Shown here: piece after piece, positions 44,457 to 52,750 of the stretch
How positions within the stretch are numbered: the first letter of the stretch is position 1
How the letters are laid out: each line of letters begins with the position of its first letter
NCBI GenBank assembly: GCA_040219275.1
Contig: JAVJSU010000007.1
Span: 372,001 to 436,000, forward strand
Reading direction: 5' to 3'
Length of the DNA: 64,000 nt
From: JAVJSU01 sp040219275
GTDB lineage: Bacteria; Chloroflexota; Anaerolineae; Aggregatilineales; Phototrophicaceae
The notes under the pieces: generated by a model
Told to the model about the DNA's origin: nothing
Database searches by the model: none
What the model saw: only the letters and a program-made list of their open reading frames with translations
Program-made: the position numbers and the translations under genes

Positions 44457-46070
44457 ATGGAATTTGACATTTTAGGATTAAATCCGTTAACGGTACTGGT
44501 CTTCGGTCCGGGGCTTAGTGCGCTCATCATAGCGGCACTGCCGAATAACAAGGTACTCTCCCGCTGGCTTTCGCTGGCATTGAGTCTTGTGATTGCGGCG
44601 GTTGCGGTTGCGGTGTTCGCAAATTACAACAACACCTTCATGGACGATCCAAACGTCTCCGCGTTTCAATTTCAGACGCAGGCGGAATGGTTCACGTTGT
44701 TGGGGTCATCATGGCATCTGGGTATCGACGGCATCAGCGCCACAATGGTGTTGCTGACGGGTATCCTTGTTCCTCTGGCGATCTTAATTAGCTGGGAAGT
44801 CGATGATCGTCCGAGCATCCATCTTGCGCTCATTCTGTTTTTCGAGATGGGCTTGATGGGCGTGTTCGTGGCGATGGACTTGATGGTGTTCTTCCTGTTC
44901 TATGAACTCAGCCTTGTGCCGATCTACTTCTTGATCGACCAGTGGGGCGGTAAGAACCGTAAGTACGCCGCGACCAAGTTTATGATTTACTCTGTCGGCG
45001 GTACGCTCGGTATGCTCCTTGCAACACAGCTTATCGGCTGGACGGCTGGCACGTTTGACATTCAACAACTTTCACAAATTTGGCCCCGTTTTATGGGTGA
45101 AAATGGTAGTTTCCTCGGCATAGATATCAACACGGTGAAGGGGCTGTCATTTGCAGGCTTCCTGATCGCGTTTGGCATCAAAGTGCCGATCTGGCCATTC
45201 CACACATGGCTACCGGACGCTCATGGTGAAGCGCCGACTGCTGGCTCTATGTTGCTGGCGGGCGTGATGCTTAAGCTCGGCGCATATGGCTTTATACGCC
45301 TTGTGGTGCCGTTCTTCCCGGATGTATGGATCGGCGAGATTAATTTGCTCGGTTTGCAATTTACGGCGGCGGGATTGTTCGCCTTCCTTGCGATGCTCGG
45401 TATTGTGCTGGGCGCGTTTGCCGCCTTCGGACAGAATGACATCAAGCGATTGGTGGCGTACAGTTCGGTTAATCACATGGGCTTCGTCGCGATTGGTATT
45501 GCGGCTATGGCAGTCGCTTATGGGCAAGCGTGGGCAAATGGGAGCGAGGAACACATGCAAAGCGGGATCATCGCCGCAAATGGCGCGGTCTTGCAGATGT
45601 TTAACCACGGCTTAAGCTCTGCCGCGATGTTCCTTTTGGCGGGTGGCATTTATCATAAAACGCACACCCGTGATTTACGTGAATATGGCGGTTTGTGGGT
45701 GAAAGCGCCAATTTATGGCGGTATTTTCATCTTCACAAGTATGGCGAGCCTCGGTTTGCCGGGCTTAAACGGCTTCGTGAGCGAGTTCCTCGTGGTGCGC
45801 GGGACATTCCCGATATTCACATGGTTGACCGCAATTTCGATGATCGGTTTATTGTTCACCGGTGCTTACATCTTGAAGGGCATCCGGGCGACACTACACG
45901 GACCGTTCAATATGAAATGGCGTGATACTGCGCTTGAAATTGAGCCGCGAGAAGTGGTCGCCGTTGTGCCGTTGATGATCTTGATTGTGATTACGGGGAT
46001 TTTCCCGAATTGGATTTTGCCGATCATCAATGACTCTGTGACCATTATGATGCACAGCATAACAGGATAA
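44457..46070 (+). CDS. nuoM: NADH-quinone oxidoreductase subunit M, copy 1
   Basis: A 537-residue antiporter-like subunit with fourteen helices. TM5 Glu150 in FYELSLVPIYF, TM7 Lys242 in FGIKVPIWPFHTWLPDAH, and the TM8 Lys in VMLKLGAYG are all kept, so this copy should be able to move protons. It starts 9 bp after nuoL. A second nuoM gene follows directly. Confidence 0.95.
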   Translation: MEFDILGLNPLTVLVFGPGLSALIIAALPNNKVLSRWLSLALSLVIAAVAVAVFANYNNTFMDDPNVSAFQFQTQAEWFTLLGSSWHLGIDGISATMVLLTGILVPLAILISWEVDDRPSIHLALILFFEMGLMGVFVAMDLMVFFLFYELSLVPIYFLIDQWGGKNRKYAATKFMIYSVGGTLGMLLATQLIGWTAGTFDIQQLSQIWPRFMGENGSFLGIDINTVKGLSFAGFLIAFGIKVPIWPFHTWLPDAHGEAPTAGSMLLAGVMLKLGAYGFIRLVVPFFPDVWIGEINLLGLQFTAAGLFAFLAMLGIVLGAFAAFGQNDIKRLVAYSSVNHMGFVAIGIAAMAVAYGQAWANGSEEHMQSGIIAANGAVLQMFNHGLSSAAMFLLAGGIYHKTHTRDLREYGGLWVKAPIYGGIFIFTSMASLGLPGLNGFVSEFLVVRGTFPIFTWLTAISMIGLLFTGAYILKGIRATLHGPFNMKWRDTALEIEPREVVAVVPLMILIVITGIFPNWILPIINDSVTIMMHSITG

Positions 46071-46080
46071 GGTTGGCAAT

Positions 46081-47838
46081 ATGATTGAATCTGTAGGCTT
46101 TCCTGTACTAAGCGCCATCATTTTCCTGCCGATTGTGATGGCAGTCGTCATCCTCTTTTTGCCGGCAGATCGGCGAGACCTGATTCGTGGTTTCGCCCTG
46201 ATGACGGCGGTGGCACTGCTTGTTCTTTCAGGACTGGTGTTTTTCGCCTATAACGACGGCGTTGGCAATTTATCTGAAAAACGTGATGCGCTGGTCGAAG
46301 GGACGTTAACTGATCCCACCGACATGCTCTTACAAGCAAGTAACGCGGGCTTAACTGGCACGGCGTTATTCGTGGAGGGGCTGGCGTTTGAAGAGGAATA
46401 TGATTGGGTTCCGAGCCTCGGCATCCGTTATCACGTTGGCGTAGATGGTCTGAACGCGCCGATGGTGCTATTGACGGGTATGGTCGCTGTGGCGGGCGTG
46501 CTCATCTCATGGAATATTCAAGATCGACTCCGTGAATTTTACGCCTTCTTCCTCCTGCTGGTAGCGGGTGTGTACGGCGTGTTCGTGGCGATTGATCTGT
46601 TCTTACTGTTCTTCTTTTATGAACTGGCGATCTTCCCCATGTACCTGCTCATCGCCGGGTGGGGCTGGGTAAAATTACGAGAATATGCGGCGATGAAACT
46701 TACGCTGTTTATTTTGATCGGCTCGGTGGTCGCTTTCGTCGGTTGTATTGCGATGGTACTGGTCGCAAACAATTACTTCCTCAATGATGGCGCGGCGATT
46801 TTCGAGCAGGCAAAAAGCATCGGTATTCTTAACGCGAACGCAGATACCTTCAGTTTTGACCTCCGTCAGCTGACTTTGGCGGCGGACGCGGGCGCATTTG
46901 ATGTACAGGGTTACTTTGGCATTGAGGCACTGACGTTCTCAAAATTCTGGTTCCCATTCATCTTCATCGGCTTCGCTATTCTGGCGGGTGTGTTCCCGTT
47001 CCACAACTGGTCACCGGACGGTCACGTTGCCGCGCCGACTGCGGTTTCGATGATCCATGCGGGTGTGCTGATGAAATTGGGTGCTTATGCGGCGCTGAGA
47101 ACGGGTATTCAACTCATGCCGGAGGGCGCTCATGTGCATTTGCCGTGGATTGTCTTCCTGACGTTTATCAACGTGGTTTACGGGGCGTTTATCGCCTTCA
47201 GACAGCGTGACTTTAAGTACGTCATCGGCTTCTCATCGGTCAGCCATATGGGGCTGGTCAGTATGGGCTGGGCGACGATGAACACCGTTGGTATGACGGG
47301 CGCGGGCTTGCAAATGTTCAGTCATGGCGCGATGACCGCACTCTTCTTCGGTTGTGTGGGTATGGTTTATGACCGTGCACATACCCGTGATATTCCGAGC
47401 CTCGGCGGGTTTATCACGAAGATGCCGTGGGTGGGTTTTGCCTTTATCGTCGGCGGTTTGACGAGTATGGGTATGCCCGGTTTAAGTGGTTTTATCGCGG
47501 AATTCCCGATCTTTATGGGGATGTTCGAAGCCTCTGAAAATGTCACACTGACAATCGGCTCATTTGAACTTACGAATTACTACTCGATCCTTGTCGTGAT
47601 TTCCGCGCTTGCCATCGTGATTACGGCGGCGTATGTGTTGCGGGTGACAAGTCAGGTGTTCTTCGGCGAATTTGATGCGGAGAAATATCCTGAAGTGGGC
47701 GACATCGCCATTACGGATCGCGTCATCCTGATTTTGCTGGGTGTGCCGTTGGTGATCCTCGGTTTGTATCCGCCAATCATGGCACCGATGATCGAGTCTG
47801 GTATTCGTCCTGTTATAGCATTGCTTGGAGGGGCGTAA
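46081..47838 (+). CDS. nuoM: NADH-quinone oxidoreductase subunit M, copy 2 (TM7 Lys replaced)
   Basis: A 585-residue second NuoM. TM5 Glu181 in FYELAIFPMYLL and the TM8 Lys332 in VLMKLGAYA are kept. At the TM7 position the copy-1 sequence GIKVPIWPFHTW reads AILAGVFPFHNW here, so the lysine is Leu301 and the following Val-Pro is Ala-Gly; the next loop is SPDGHVAAPT instead of LPDAHGEAPT. The N-terminal part has an extra insertion of about 40 residues (near 60-110). A second NuoM is known from '2M' type complex I in several bacteria, thought to add a fourth pumping unit. With the TM7 lysine missing, pumping by this copy may be altered. Confidence 0.92.
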   Translation: MIESVGFPVLSAIIFLPIVMAVVILFLPADRRDLIRGFALMTAVALLVLSGLVFFAYNDGVGNLSEKRDALVEGTLTDPTDMLLQASNAGLTGTALFVEGLAFEEEYDWVPSLGIRYHVGVDGLNAPMVLLTGMVAVAGVLISWNIQDRLREFYAFFLLLVAGVYGVFVAIDLFLLFFFYELAIFPMYLLIAGWGWVKLREYAAMKLTLFILIGSVVAFVGCIAMVLVANNYFLNDGAAIFEQAKSIGILNANADTFSFDLRQLTLAADAGAFDVQGYFGIEALTFSKFWFPFIFIGFAILAGVFPFHNWSPDGHVAAPTAVSMIHAGVLMKLGAYAALRTGIQLMPEGAHVHLPWIVFLTFINVVYGAFIAFRQRDFKYVIGFSSVSHMGLVSMGWATMNTVGMTGAGLQMFSHGAMTALFFGCVGMVYDRAHTRDIPSLGGFITKMPWVGFAFIVGGLTSMGMPGLSGFIAEFPIFMGMFEASENVTLTIGSFELTNYYSILVVISALAIVITAAYVLRVTSQVFFGEFDAEKYPEVGDIAITDRVILILLGVPLVILGLYPPIMAPMIESGIRPVIALLGGA

Positions 47839-47841
47839 ATC

Positions 47842-49368
47842 GTGCAGGAATTTGATTATCTCACAAGTTTGCCTGCTATCGCGCCGGAGATTGGTCTAAC
47901 CATTCTTGCGCTGGTGGTATTGGCACTGGATTTGTACCTGCCGGAAAGCCAGCGGAAAAATGTTGCTTATGTTGCCGCGTTTGGCATGGCGGCGTTAGCG
48001 GTTACGCCGTTCCTCTGGGCACCGGATGCTGGTAATGGATTGATGTGGGGTGGTATGGTTCGCCATGACATCCTATCGCAAGTTTTTAAGGTGATGGTGT
48101 TACTAGCCGGTTCGATCACCAGTTTGATCGCGCTAAACAGTCAGGATGTCGCCCGCAAAGGCGAGTTCTATCTGATTATCATCGTCTCGACATTGGGCGC
48201 ATGTTTGATGAGTGCCGCGTCTGACCTGATTATGGTCTTCGTGGCGCTGGAAACTGTGTCTATCCCGTTGTATATGTTGGCGGCATTCGGGCGTAATAAC
48301 CAACGTTCGATTGAAAGTGGTGTGAAATACTTCCTTTTCGGGTCGTTCGCATCCGCCATCATGCTCTATGGCTTTAGCTTACTTTATGGCTTTAGCGGAC
48401 AGACCAACCTGTATGCAATCGCCGGTTATCTGGGTAGCCCTGAATTTGGCGATAACGCCGTGCCGGTTCTGGTGGCGATGGTCTTTATCTTCGTCGGCTT
48501 CGGCTTCAAGATTAGCGCCGTGCCGTTCCACTTCTGGACACCGGATGTTTACGAAGGTGCGCCGACTCCGGTGACTGCTTTCGTGAGCGTTGCCAGTAAA
48601 GCGGCAAGTATGGCGTTGCTGATCCGCTTCTTCGTCGCAGTTTTCCCGGAAACACTGATTATTGAAGGGCAAGATATTCATAACATCTGGATACAGATGA
48701 TCGCGGCAGTTGCGGTGATTAGCATGACGCTCGGCAACGTGTTGGCGCTTTCACAACGTAACATCAAACGCTTGCTGGCATATTCATCCATCGCACAGGC
48801 AGGTTATACGCTCATTGGTGTTGCCGCCATACAATCACAGGCGGGTGTTGCGCTGGCAGATACCGCGGCGGTGCAGGGTGTTGCGGCGGTTGCCTTCTAT
48901 ATGTTCATGTATACCTTTACGAATTTGCTGGCGTTCGCGGTGATTATCATTTTCGCGGATGCAACTGGTAGCGAAACCATCGCGGATTTTGCCGGTTTAA
49001 GCCGTCGTAACCCGTGGATGGCGCTTGCGATGACGATTGCGTTACTGTCACTCGCCGGTATTCCGCCCGCCGCCGGATTCTTCGGCAAGTTCTTCCTATT
49101 CAATGCCGCCGTTAAAGCGAATCTGGAATGGTTGGCGATGATCGGTGTGTTGAACGCGATTGTGGCGCTGTATTACTATCTGGTGGTCATTAAGGTCATT
49201 TATGTAGACCGCAGTGAAGACGATGACAAGCCGATTGTGCTGGATATGACCTCCGCATGGGTACTCGGTGCTACAGCTATCATCGTGCTGATTCTGGGCA
49301 TCGTCCCGACGCAAGTTTTCGATTGGGCGCTTGATGGTGCAAACGCGCTCCTTGCATTTGTGTCTTAA
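47842..49368 (+). CDS. nuoN: NADH-quinone oxidoreductase subunit N
   Basis: A 508-residue antiporter-like subunit next to NuoK/J. TM5 Glu is in FVALETVSIPLYML and TM7 Lys in GFGFKISAVPFHFWTPDVYEG; ASKAASMALL and RNIKRLLAYSSIAQAGY are also typical. The GTG start at 47842 is 3 bp after the nuoM-2 stop. It ends the nuo run; no terminator is visible before atpZ, 68 bp on. Confidence 0.95.
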   Translation: MQEFDYLTSLPAIAPEIGLTILALVVLALDLYLPESQRKNVAYVAAFGMAALAVTPFLWAPDAGNGLMWGGMVRHDILSQVFKVMVLLAGSITSLIALNSQDVARKGEFYLIIIVSTLGACLMSAASDLIMVFVALETVSIPLYMLAAFGRNNQRSIESGVKYFLFGSFASAIMLYGFSLLYGFSGQTNLYAIAGYLGSPEFGDNAVPVLVAMVFIFVGFGFKISAVPFHFWTPDVYEGAPTPVTAFVSVASKAASMALLIRFFVAVFPETLIIEGQDIHNIWIQMIAAVAVISMTLGNVLALSQRNIKRLLAYSSIAQAGYTLIGVAAIQSQAGVALADTAAVQGVAAVAFYMFMYTFTNLLAFAVIIIFADATGSETIADFAGLSRRNPWMALAMTIALLSLAGIPPAAGFFGKFFLFNAAVKANLEWLAMIGVLNAIVALYYYLVVIKVIYVDRSEDDDKPIVLDMTSAWVLGATAIIVLILGIVPTQVFDWALDGANALLAFVS

Positions 49369-49400
49369 TCACACGATTTGCATGGAATTTGTAAAGTGTT

Positions 49401-49411
49401 TGTGATAAAAT
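49401..49411 (+). promoter_or_regulatory. Extended -10 promoter for the atp genes
   Basis: TGTGATAAAAT, identical to the elements at 20139 and 39315, about 25 bp before the atpZ-like ATG. It would let the Fo genes be transcribed apart from the nuo operon. Confidence 0.5.
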
Positions 49412-49435
49412 TCGCAACGCTCCGGCAGGGGCACA

Positions 49436-49720
49436 ATGTTTGACCGAAAATCGCCCCTGCGTAAGCGTGTTAAAAATCTAAGCCTAGCAGCCGTAGCGGC
49501 GCAAGCGGGTTGTGTTACGCTGATCATTGTTTTTGGAGCTCTGTTGTTAGGTCTGTGGCTAGATTCGCAGTTCGACCAACAGGGGACTTGCACATTTGGA
49601 ATACTCCTACTTAGTGTTCCAGTTAGTTTATTTGCCATGTTACGAATTGCTTTAACTGCAATCAACATGATTGAATCGCCAGCACATCATGAACTTGATA
49701 TTGATCCATCTGAACAATAA
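49436..49720 (+). CDS. atpZ: AtpZ/AtpI-type ATP synthase assembly protein
   Basis: A 94-residue protein with two membrane helices (about 15-45 and 55-80) and a basic N terminus. The pattern LLLGLWLDSQF between the helices is the AtpZ (ATPase gene 1) signature GxxLGxWLD. These small proteins help assemble the c ring or carry Mg/Ca at the start of atp operons. It is followed by atpB. Confidence 0.8.
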   Translation: MFDRKSPLRKRVKNLSLAAVAAQAGCVTLIIVFGALLLGLWLDSQFDQQGTCTFGILLLSVPVSLFAMLRIALTAINMIESPAHHELDIDPSEQ

Positions 49721-49774
49721 GGAGGTTTAGTCCTTGTCCACAAACAAGTCTAGATGCAGAAGGGAGATGACGAT

Positions 49775-51454
49775 ATGAATCCGAGAACACGCGGCTTGAT
49801 CGTGTTTGGTGGAATTCTCTTCGTTGCGATTGTCTTCTGCGGCATCATACCTTTCGTGCTTATGCCACAAGCGGGTATCGGTGTTGCTCTGCCGGTGATT
49901 GAAGTACCTGGTGAGGTTGTTGTAGAAAATTTCCTCCCCGGTTTTAACTTGACCAATACATTCATTGGAACAATCGCCGCCGATATTATTCTGGTAATTT
50001 TCGTACTGTTAGCGTGGCGAGCGTCACGCGGTTGGACGAAAGAAGTACCGAATCGCTTTCAGGCACTGGTAGAAACTGTTATTGAAGGATTCTACAATTT
50101 TTGTAAGGGTATTGGTGGTGACCGTCTGCGGACGGCGCCGATGCTATGGCCCCTTGTAGCGACTATCTTTATTTTCTTGCTCGCTGCAAACTGGATGAAA
50201 TTGCTTCCCGGTGTAGAAACAGTGGGTAAGATGCACTGTGCCTACGAAGGGCAGAGCGGTTATGCGATGCACGAAGGATACTGGACAGATACGTCCTACT
50301 TCCTTTATAACAGCGAGCCGCTGAATGCCGGTACCTCCCAGACTGAGGCAACTGAGATCCTCTGCAATGATTACTTCAAGAAGAAGTACATTCCCACTGA
50401 TGGTTTTAATGGAACAACCGTTGAAGAGATCGAAGAAATCAACGCGATATTCGTCCGCTTGCTCGACGGATTACCGACGGACGCGGATGATGAAACGCTG
50501 GAAGCAGAATTCGAGACTCTATTGGCGGGCTTATCTGAAACTGAGGCGGAACTGGTCGGTGAGGTAACTTACATCCAGGCAAGCCATCATGTTGATGATT
50601 ATGTGGCGGAACGCATCGAAAATGCCGAACTGGTTGTTGAGACCCGCGAACGAATCGAAGCGGTAGAAGCGCAACTTGCCGAGCTTGAAGGCGCTGAAAC
50701 TGCGGAAGAGGCGGTCGAAGACGCTGAAGATGATGGCGAAACCGTCGGCGAAGAAGTTGAAGAAGCCGCGCAATCCGAAGAAGGAACCGAGACTACTGAA
50801 GAAGTCACTGAGGAAGTAGCCGAGGCTGAAGAAGTTGTCGCCGAAGCTGAAGCCACAGAAGACCTGAGCAGTGCTCTGCAAGAGGAACTTGATGCGCTGG
50901 AAGAACAACACAACGCGGCGATGACACAGGTTCGTTATCCGGGTGCGACCGTCGTCTTCGATGAAGAACTCATGGAAAGCGGCGCGAAACCATACATCTT
51001 CCATATCACACCATTTTTCCGTGGTCCTGCCACTGATCTTAGCTTGACTTTTGCATTGGCGATTATGTCCATTGTCATTGTTCAGGCTTACGGTATCTGG
51101 GCACTTGGTCCTGCATATTTTGATAAATTCATCAATATTCCGGCGCTGGGTAACCTCGGTCAGAAACCACTTGGTGCGATTGATTTTGTTGTAGGGTTGA
51201 TTGAAATCATCTCAGAGATCGGTAAAATAGTCAGTCTTGCCTTCCGTTTGTTCGGTAACTTGTTTGCTGGTGGCGTGGCATTGATGGCGGTATCGTTCCT
51301 GGTAGCTATGATTATTCCGGGCGTAATTTACGGTCTGGAAGTCATCATCGGTGCTGTACAGGCGCTGGTGTTTGCAGTATTGACGCTAGTGTTCTCCGTT
51401 CAAGCGATGGAACATCATGGCGATGACCATGAACACGCTGAAGGGCACCACTAA
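49775..51454 (+). CDS. atpB: ATP synthase subunit a with large acidic insertion
   Basis: Subunit a of Fo, which holds the two proton half-channels next to the c ring. The family core is clear: VPNRFQALVETVIEGFYNF, AANWMKLLPGVE, then FRGPATDLSLTFALA, and the essential Arg region SLAFRLFGNLFAGG. The protein has 559 residues against about 240-300 normally. Residues about 148-405, between the LLPGVE segment and PYIFHITPFFRGP, are an insertion that starts with a Cys-containing part (C155, C194) and becomes extremely acidic and probably coiled-coil (EEVTEEVAEAEEVVAEAEA). It lies in the loop between the second and third core helices. ATG 49775 follows AAGGGAG. Confidence 0.93.
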   Translation: MNPRTRGLIVFGGILFVAIVFCGIIPFVLMPQAGIGVALPVIEVPGEVVVENFLPGFNLTNTFIGTIAADIILVIFVLLAWRASRGWTKEVPNRFQALVETVIEGFYNFCKGIGGDRLRTAPMLWPLVATIFIFLLAANWMKLLPGVETVGKMHCAYEGQSGYAMHEGYWTDTSYFLYNSEPLNAGTSQTEATEILCNDYFKKKYIPTDGFNGTTVEEIEEINAIFVRLLDGLPTDADDETLEAEFETLLAGLSETEAELVGEVTYIQASHHVDDYVAERIENAELVVETRERIEAVEAQLAELEGAETAEEAVEDAEDDGETVGEEVEEAAQSEEGTETTEEVTEEVAEAEEVVAEAEATEDLSSALQEELDALEEQHNAAMTQVRYPGATVVFDEELMESGAKPYIFHITPFFRGPATDLSLTFALAIMSIVIVQAYGIWALGPAYFDKFINIPALGNLGQKPLGAIDFVVGLIEIISEIGKIVSLAFRLFGNLFAGGVALMAVSFLVAMIIPGVIYGLEVIIGAVQALVFAVLTLVFSVQAMEHHGDDHEHAEGHH

Positions 51455-51513
51455 ATTTTTTGTATAACACACTTTTGACAACATCTTACACTCGCTTGAG
51501 GAGGAAAAGCAAC

Positions 51514-51753
51514 ATGATTGAAGGTAATATCGCAGACGGTTTGAAAGCTGTTGGTGCAGGTCTCGCTATGATCGGCGCTCTGGGACCGGGTATTGGTATC
51601 GGTTTATTAGCACAAGGCGCAATGCAAGCGATTGGTCGTAACCCGGATGCCGCGGGCACGATCCAGACGAACATGATTTTGGCTATTGTGTTCACCGAAG
51701 CGATTGCGATTTACGCACTCGTGGTCGCGTTGCTGATCGTCTTCGTACTTTAA
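51514..51753 (+). CDS. atpE: ATP synthase subunit c
   Basis: A 79-residue hairpin proteolipid forming the rotor ring. Two helices flank the polar loop GRNPDAAG, and the ion-binding carboxylate is Glu62 in VFTEAIAIY. The first helix reads GALGPGIGIGLLAQGA, without the Gln and Ser of sodium-type rings, so it is probably proton-specific. The start at ATG 51514 follows GAGGAGG. Confidence 0.96.
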   Translation: MIEGNIADGLKAVGAGLAMIGALGPGIGIGLLAQGAMQAIGRNPDAAGTIQTNMILAIVFTEAIAIYALVVALLIVFVL

Positions 51754-51772
51754 TAGTAGAGGAGATTAGCTA

Positions 51773-52570
51773 ATGCGTATCAATAAACGACTCATCCTGT
51801 TGCTCGTTGTAGTGATGCTGTTTTTTGCAGTTTCGCCCGCACTTGCGGCAGAAGAAGGTGGTGGTCCGCTTGATGCACTGGGTATTAACGCAGGTTTCTT
51901 GCTGTCACAGTTCATCAACTTCGGATTACTTTTCGGTGGCTTGACCATATTCCTGTGGCGACCCGTCACCAATATGCTCGATGCTCGCGCTCATAAGATT
52001 AGCAAAGGTTTGGAAGATGCTTCCGCCGCCGCTAATGCCCGTTTGAACGCTGAAGCCGAAGCAGAGAAAATTCTTGCTCAGGCACGCACTGAAGCCGCTC
52101 AGGTGGTGGATGGCTCACGCGGTCAGGGTGACGAATTGGCGAAGACGATTGAAGCTGAAGCGCGTAAAGACGCGGAGAAAATCCGTGAAGATGCGCGTGC
52201 CGCCTCTGTCGCCGAACGTAATCAGCAACTGGCTGACTTACGCGGTCAGGTGAAGGAAATTTCTATCGCCATTGCAGAGCGTTTGATCGGGGAAAGCCTC
52301 GACAAGAGCAAGCAAGGCAAGATGATTGATAACTTCTTGACTTCCGTTCCGGCAGAAGCGAAAAGCCTGTCCGGTGAAATCACCGTCGTCAGCGCAATGC
52401 CGCTGGATGCTGGTGAACAGGATAAGGTGAAGAAGGAATTGGGTGCAGATAACGTCACGTTTACTGTTGATCCGAAGATTCTGGGCGGGCTGGTTGTTCG
52501 TGCAGGGGATCGCGTGATTGATGGTAGTATGCGTAACAGCCTGACTGACCTCTCAGGTCGTCTCGCCTAA
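51773..52570 (+). CDS. atpF: ATP synthase subunit b with delta-like C-terminal domain
   Basis: A 265-residue peripheral stalk protein. A signal-peptide-like N terminus (about 1-26, ending ALA before AEE) precedes the b-type membrane helix (about 40-62, ending WRPV) and a long Ala/Glu/Arg-rich coiled coil to about residue 190. The last 70 residues, with ITVVSAMPLDAGEQDKVKK, ILGGLVVRAGDRVIDGSM and LTDLSGRLA, match the C-terminal domain of subunit delta (OSCP). The N-terminal helical bundle of delta is not evident. b-delta fusions occur in actinobacteria and in Chloroflexota. No atpA, G, D or C gene follows; the next gene is murE. Confidence 0.9.
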   Translation: MRINKRLILLLVVVMLFFAVSPALAAEEGGGPLDALGINAGFLLSQFINFGLLFGGLTIFLWRPVTNMLDARAHKISKGLEDASAAANARLNAEAEAEKILAQARTEAAQVVDGSRGQGDELAKTIEAEARKDAEKIREDARAASVAERNQQLADLRGQVKEISIAIAERLIGESLDKSKQGKMIDNFLTSVPAEAKSLSGEITVVSAMPLDAGEQDKVKKELGADNVTFTVDPKILGGLVVRAGDRVIDGSMRNSLTDLSGRLA

Positions 52571-52605
52571 GCGATTATCTAAACTCGCAATAGCAGAACA
52601 TTCTG

Positions 52606-52632
52606 ACGCGTCGGTTAACCCCGGCGCGTTTT
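52606..52632 (+). terminator. Terminator after atpF
   Basis: A 9-bp stem ACGCGTCGG / CCGGCGCGT (52606-52614, 52621-52629; one G-T pair), 6-nt loop, then TTTTG. It shows that the atp transcript ends before F1 genes. Confidence 0.8.
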
Positions 52633-52750
52633 GCTTTCTATATGCCAAGTCGTGTTTGATTTCAAAAAACGCCTCTTGTAGATTACGATATGTTTGTGGC
52701 ACAGTTCTATATCATTATTATTGACGATAACGCTGATTTAGGAAACACAA

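Noticed and set aside
49775..51454. Possible frameshift or fusion artefact in atpB
   Set aside because: One frame is kept across the insertion, core helices are intact on both sides, and codon use looks the same; treated as a real insertion.
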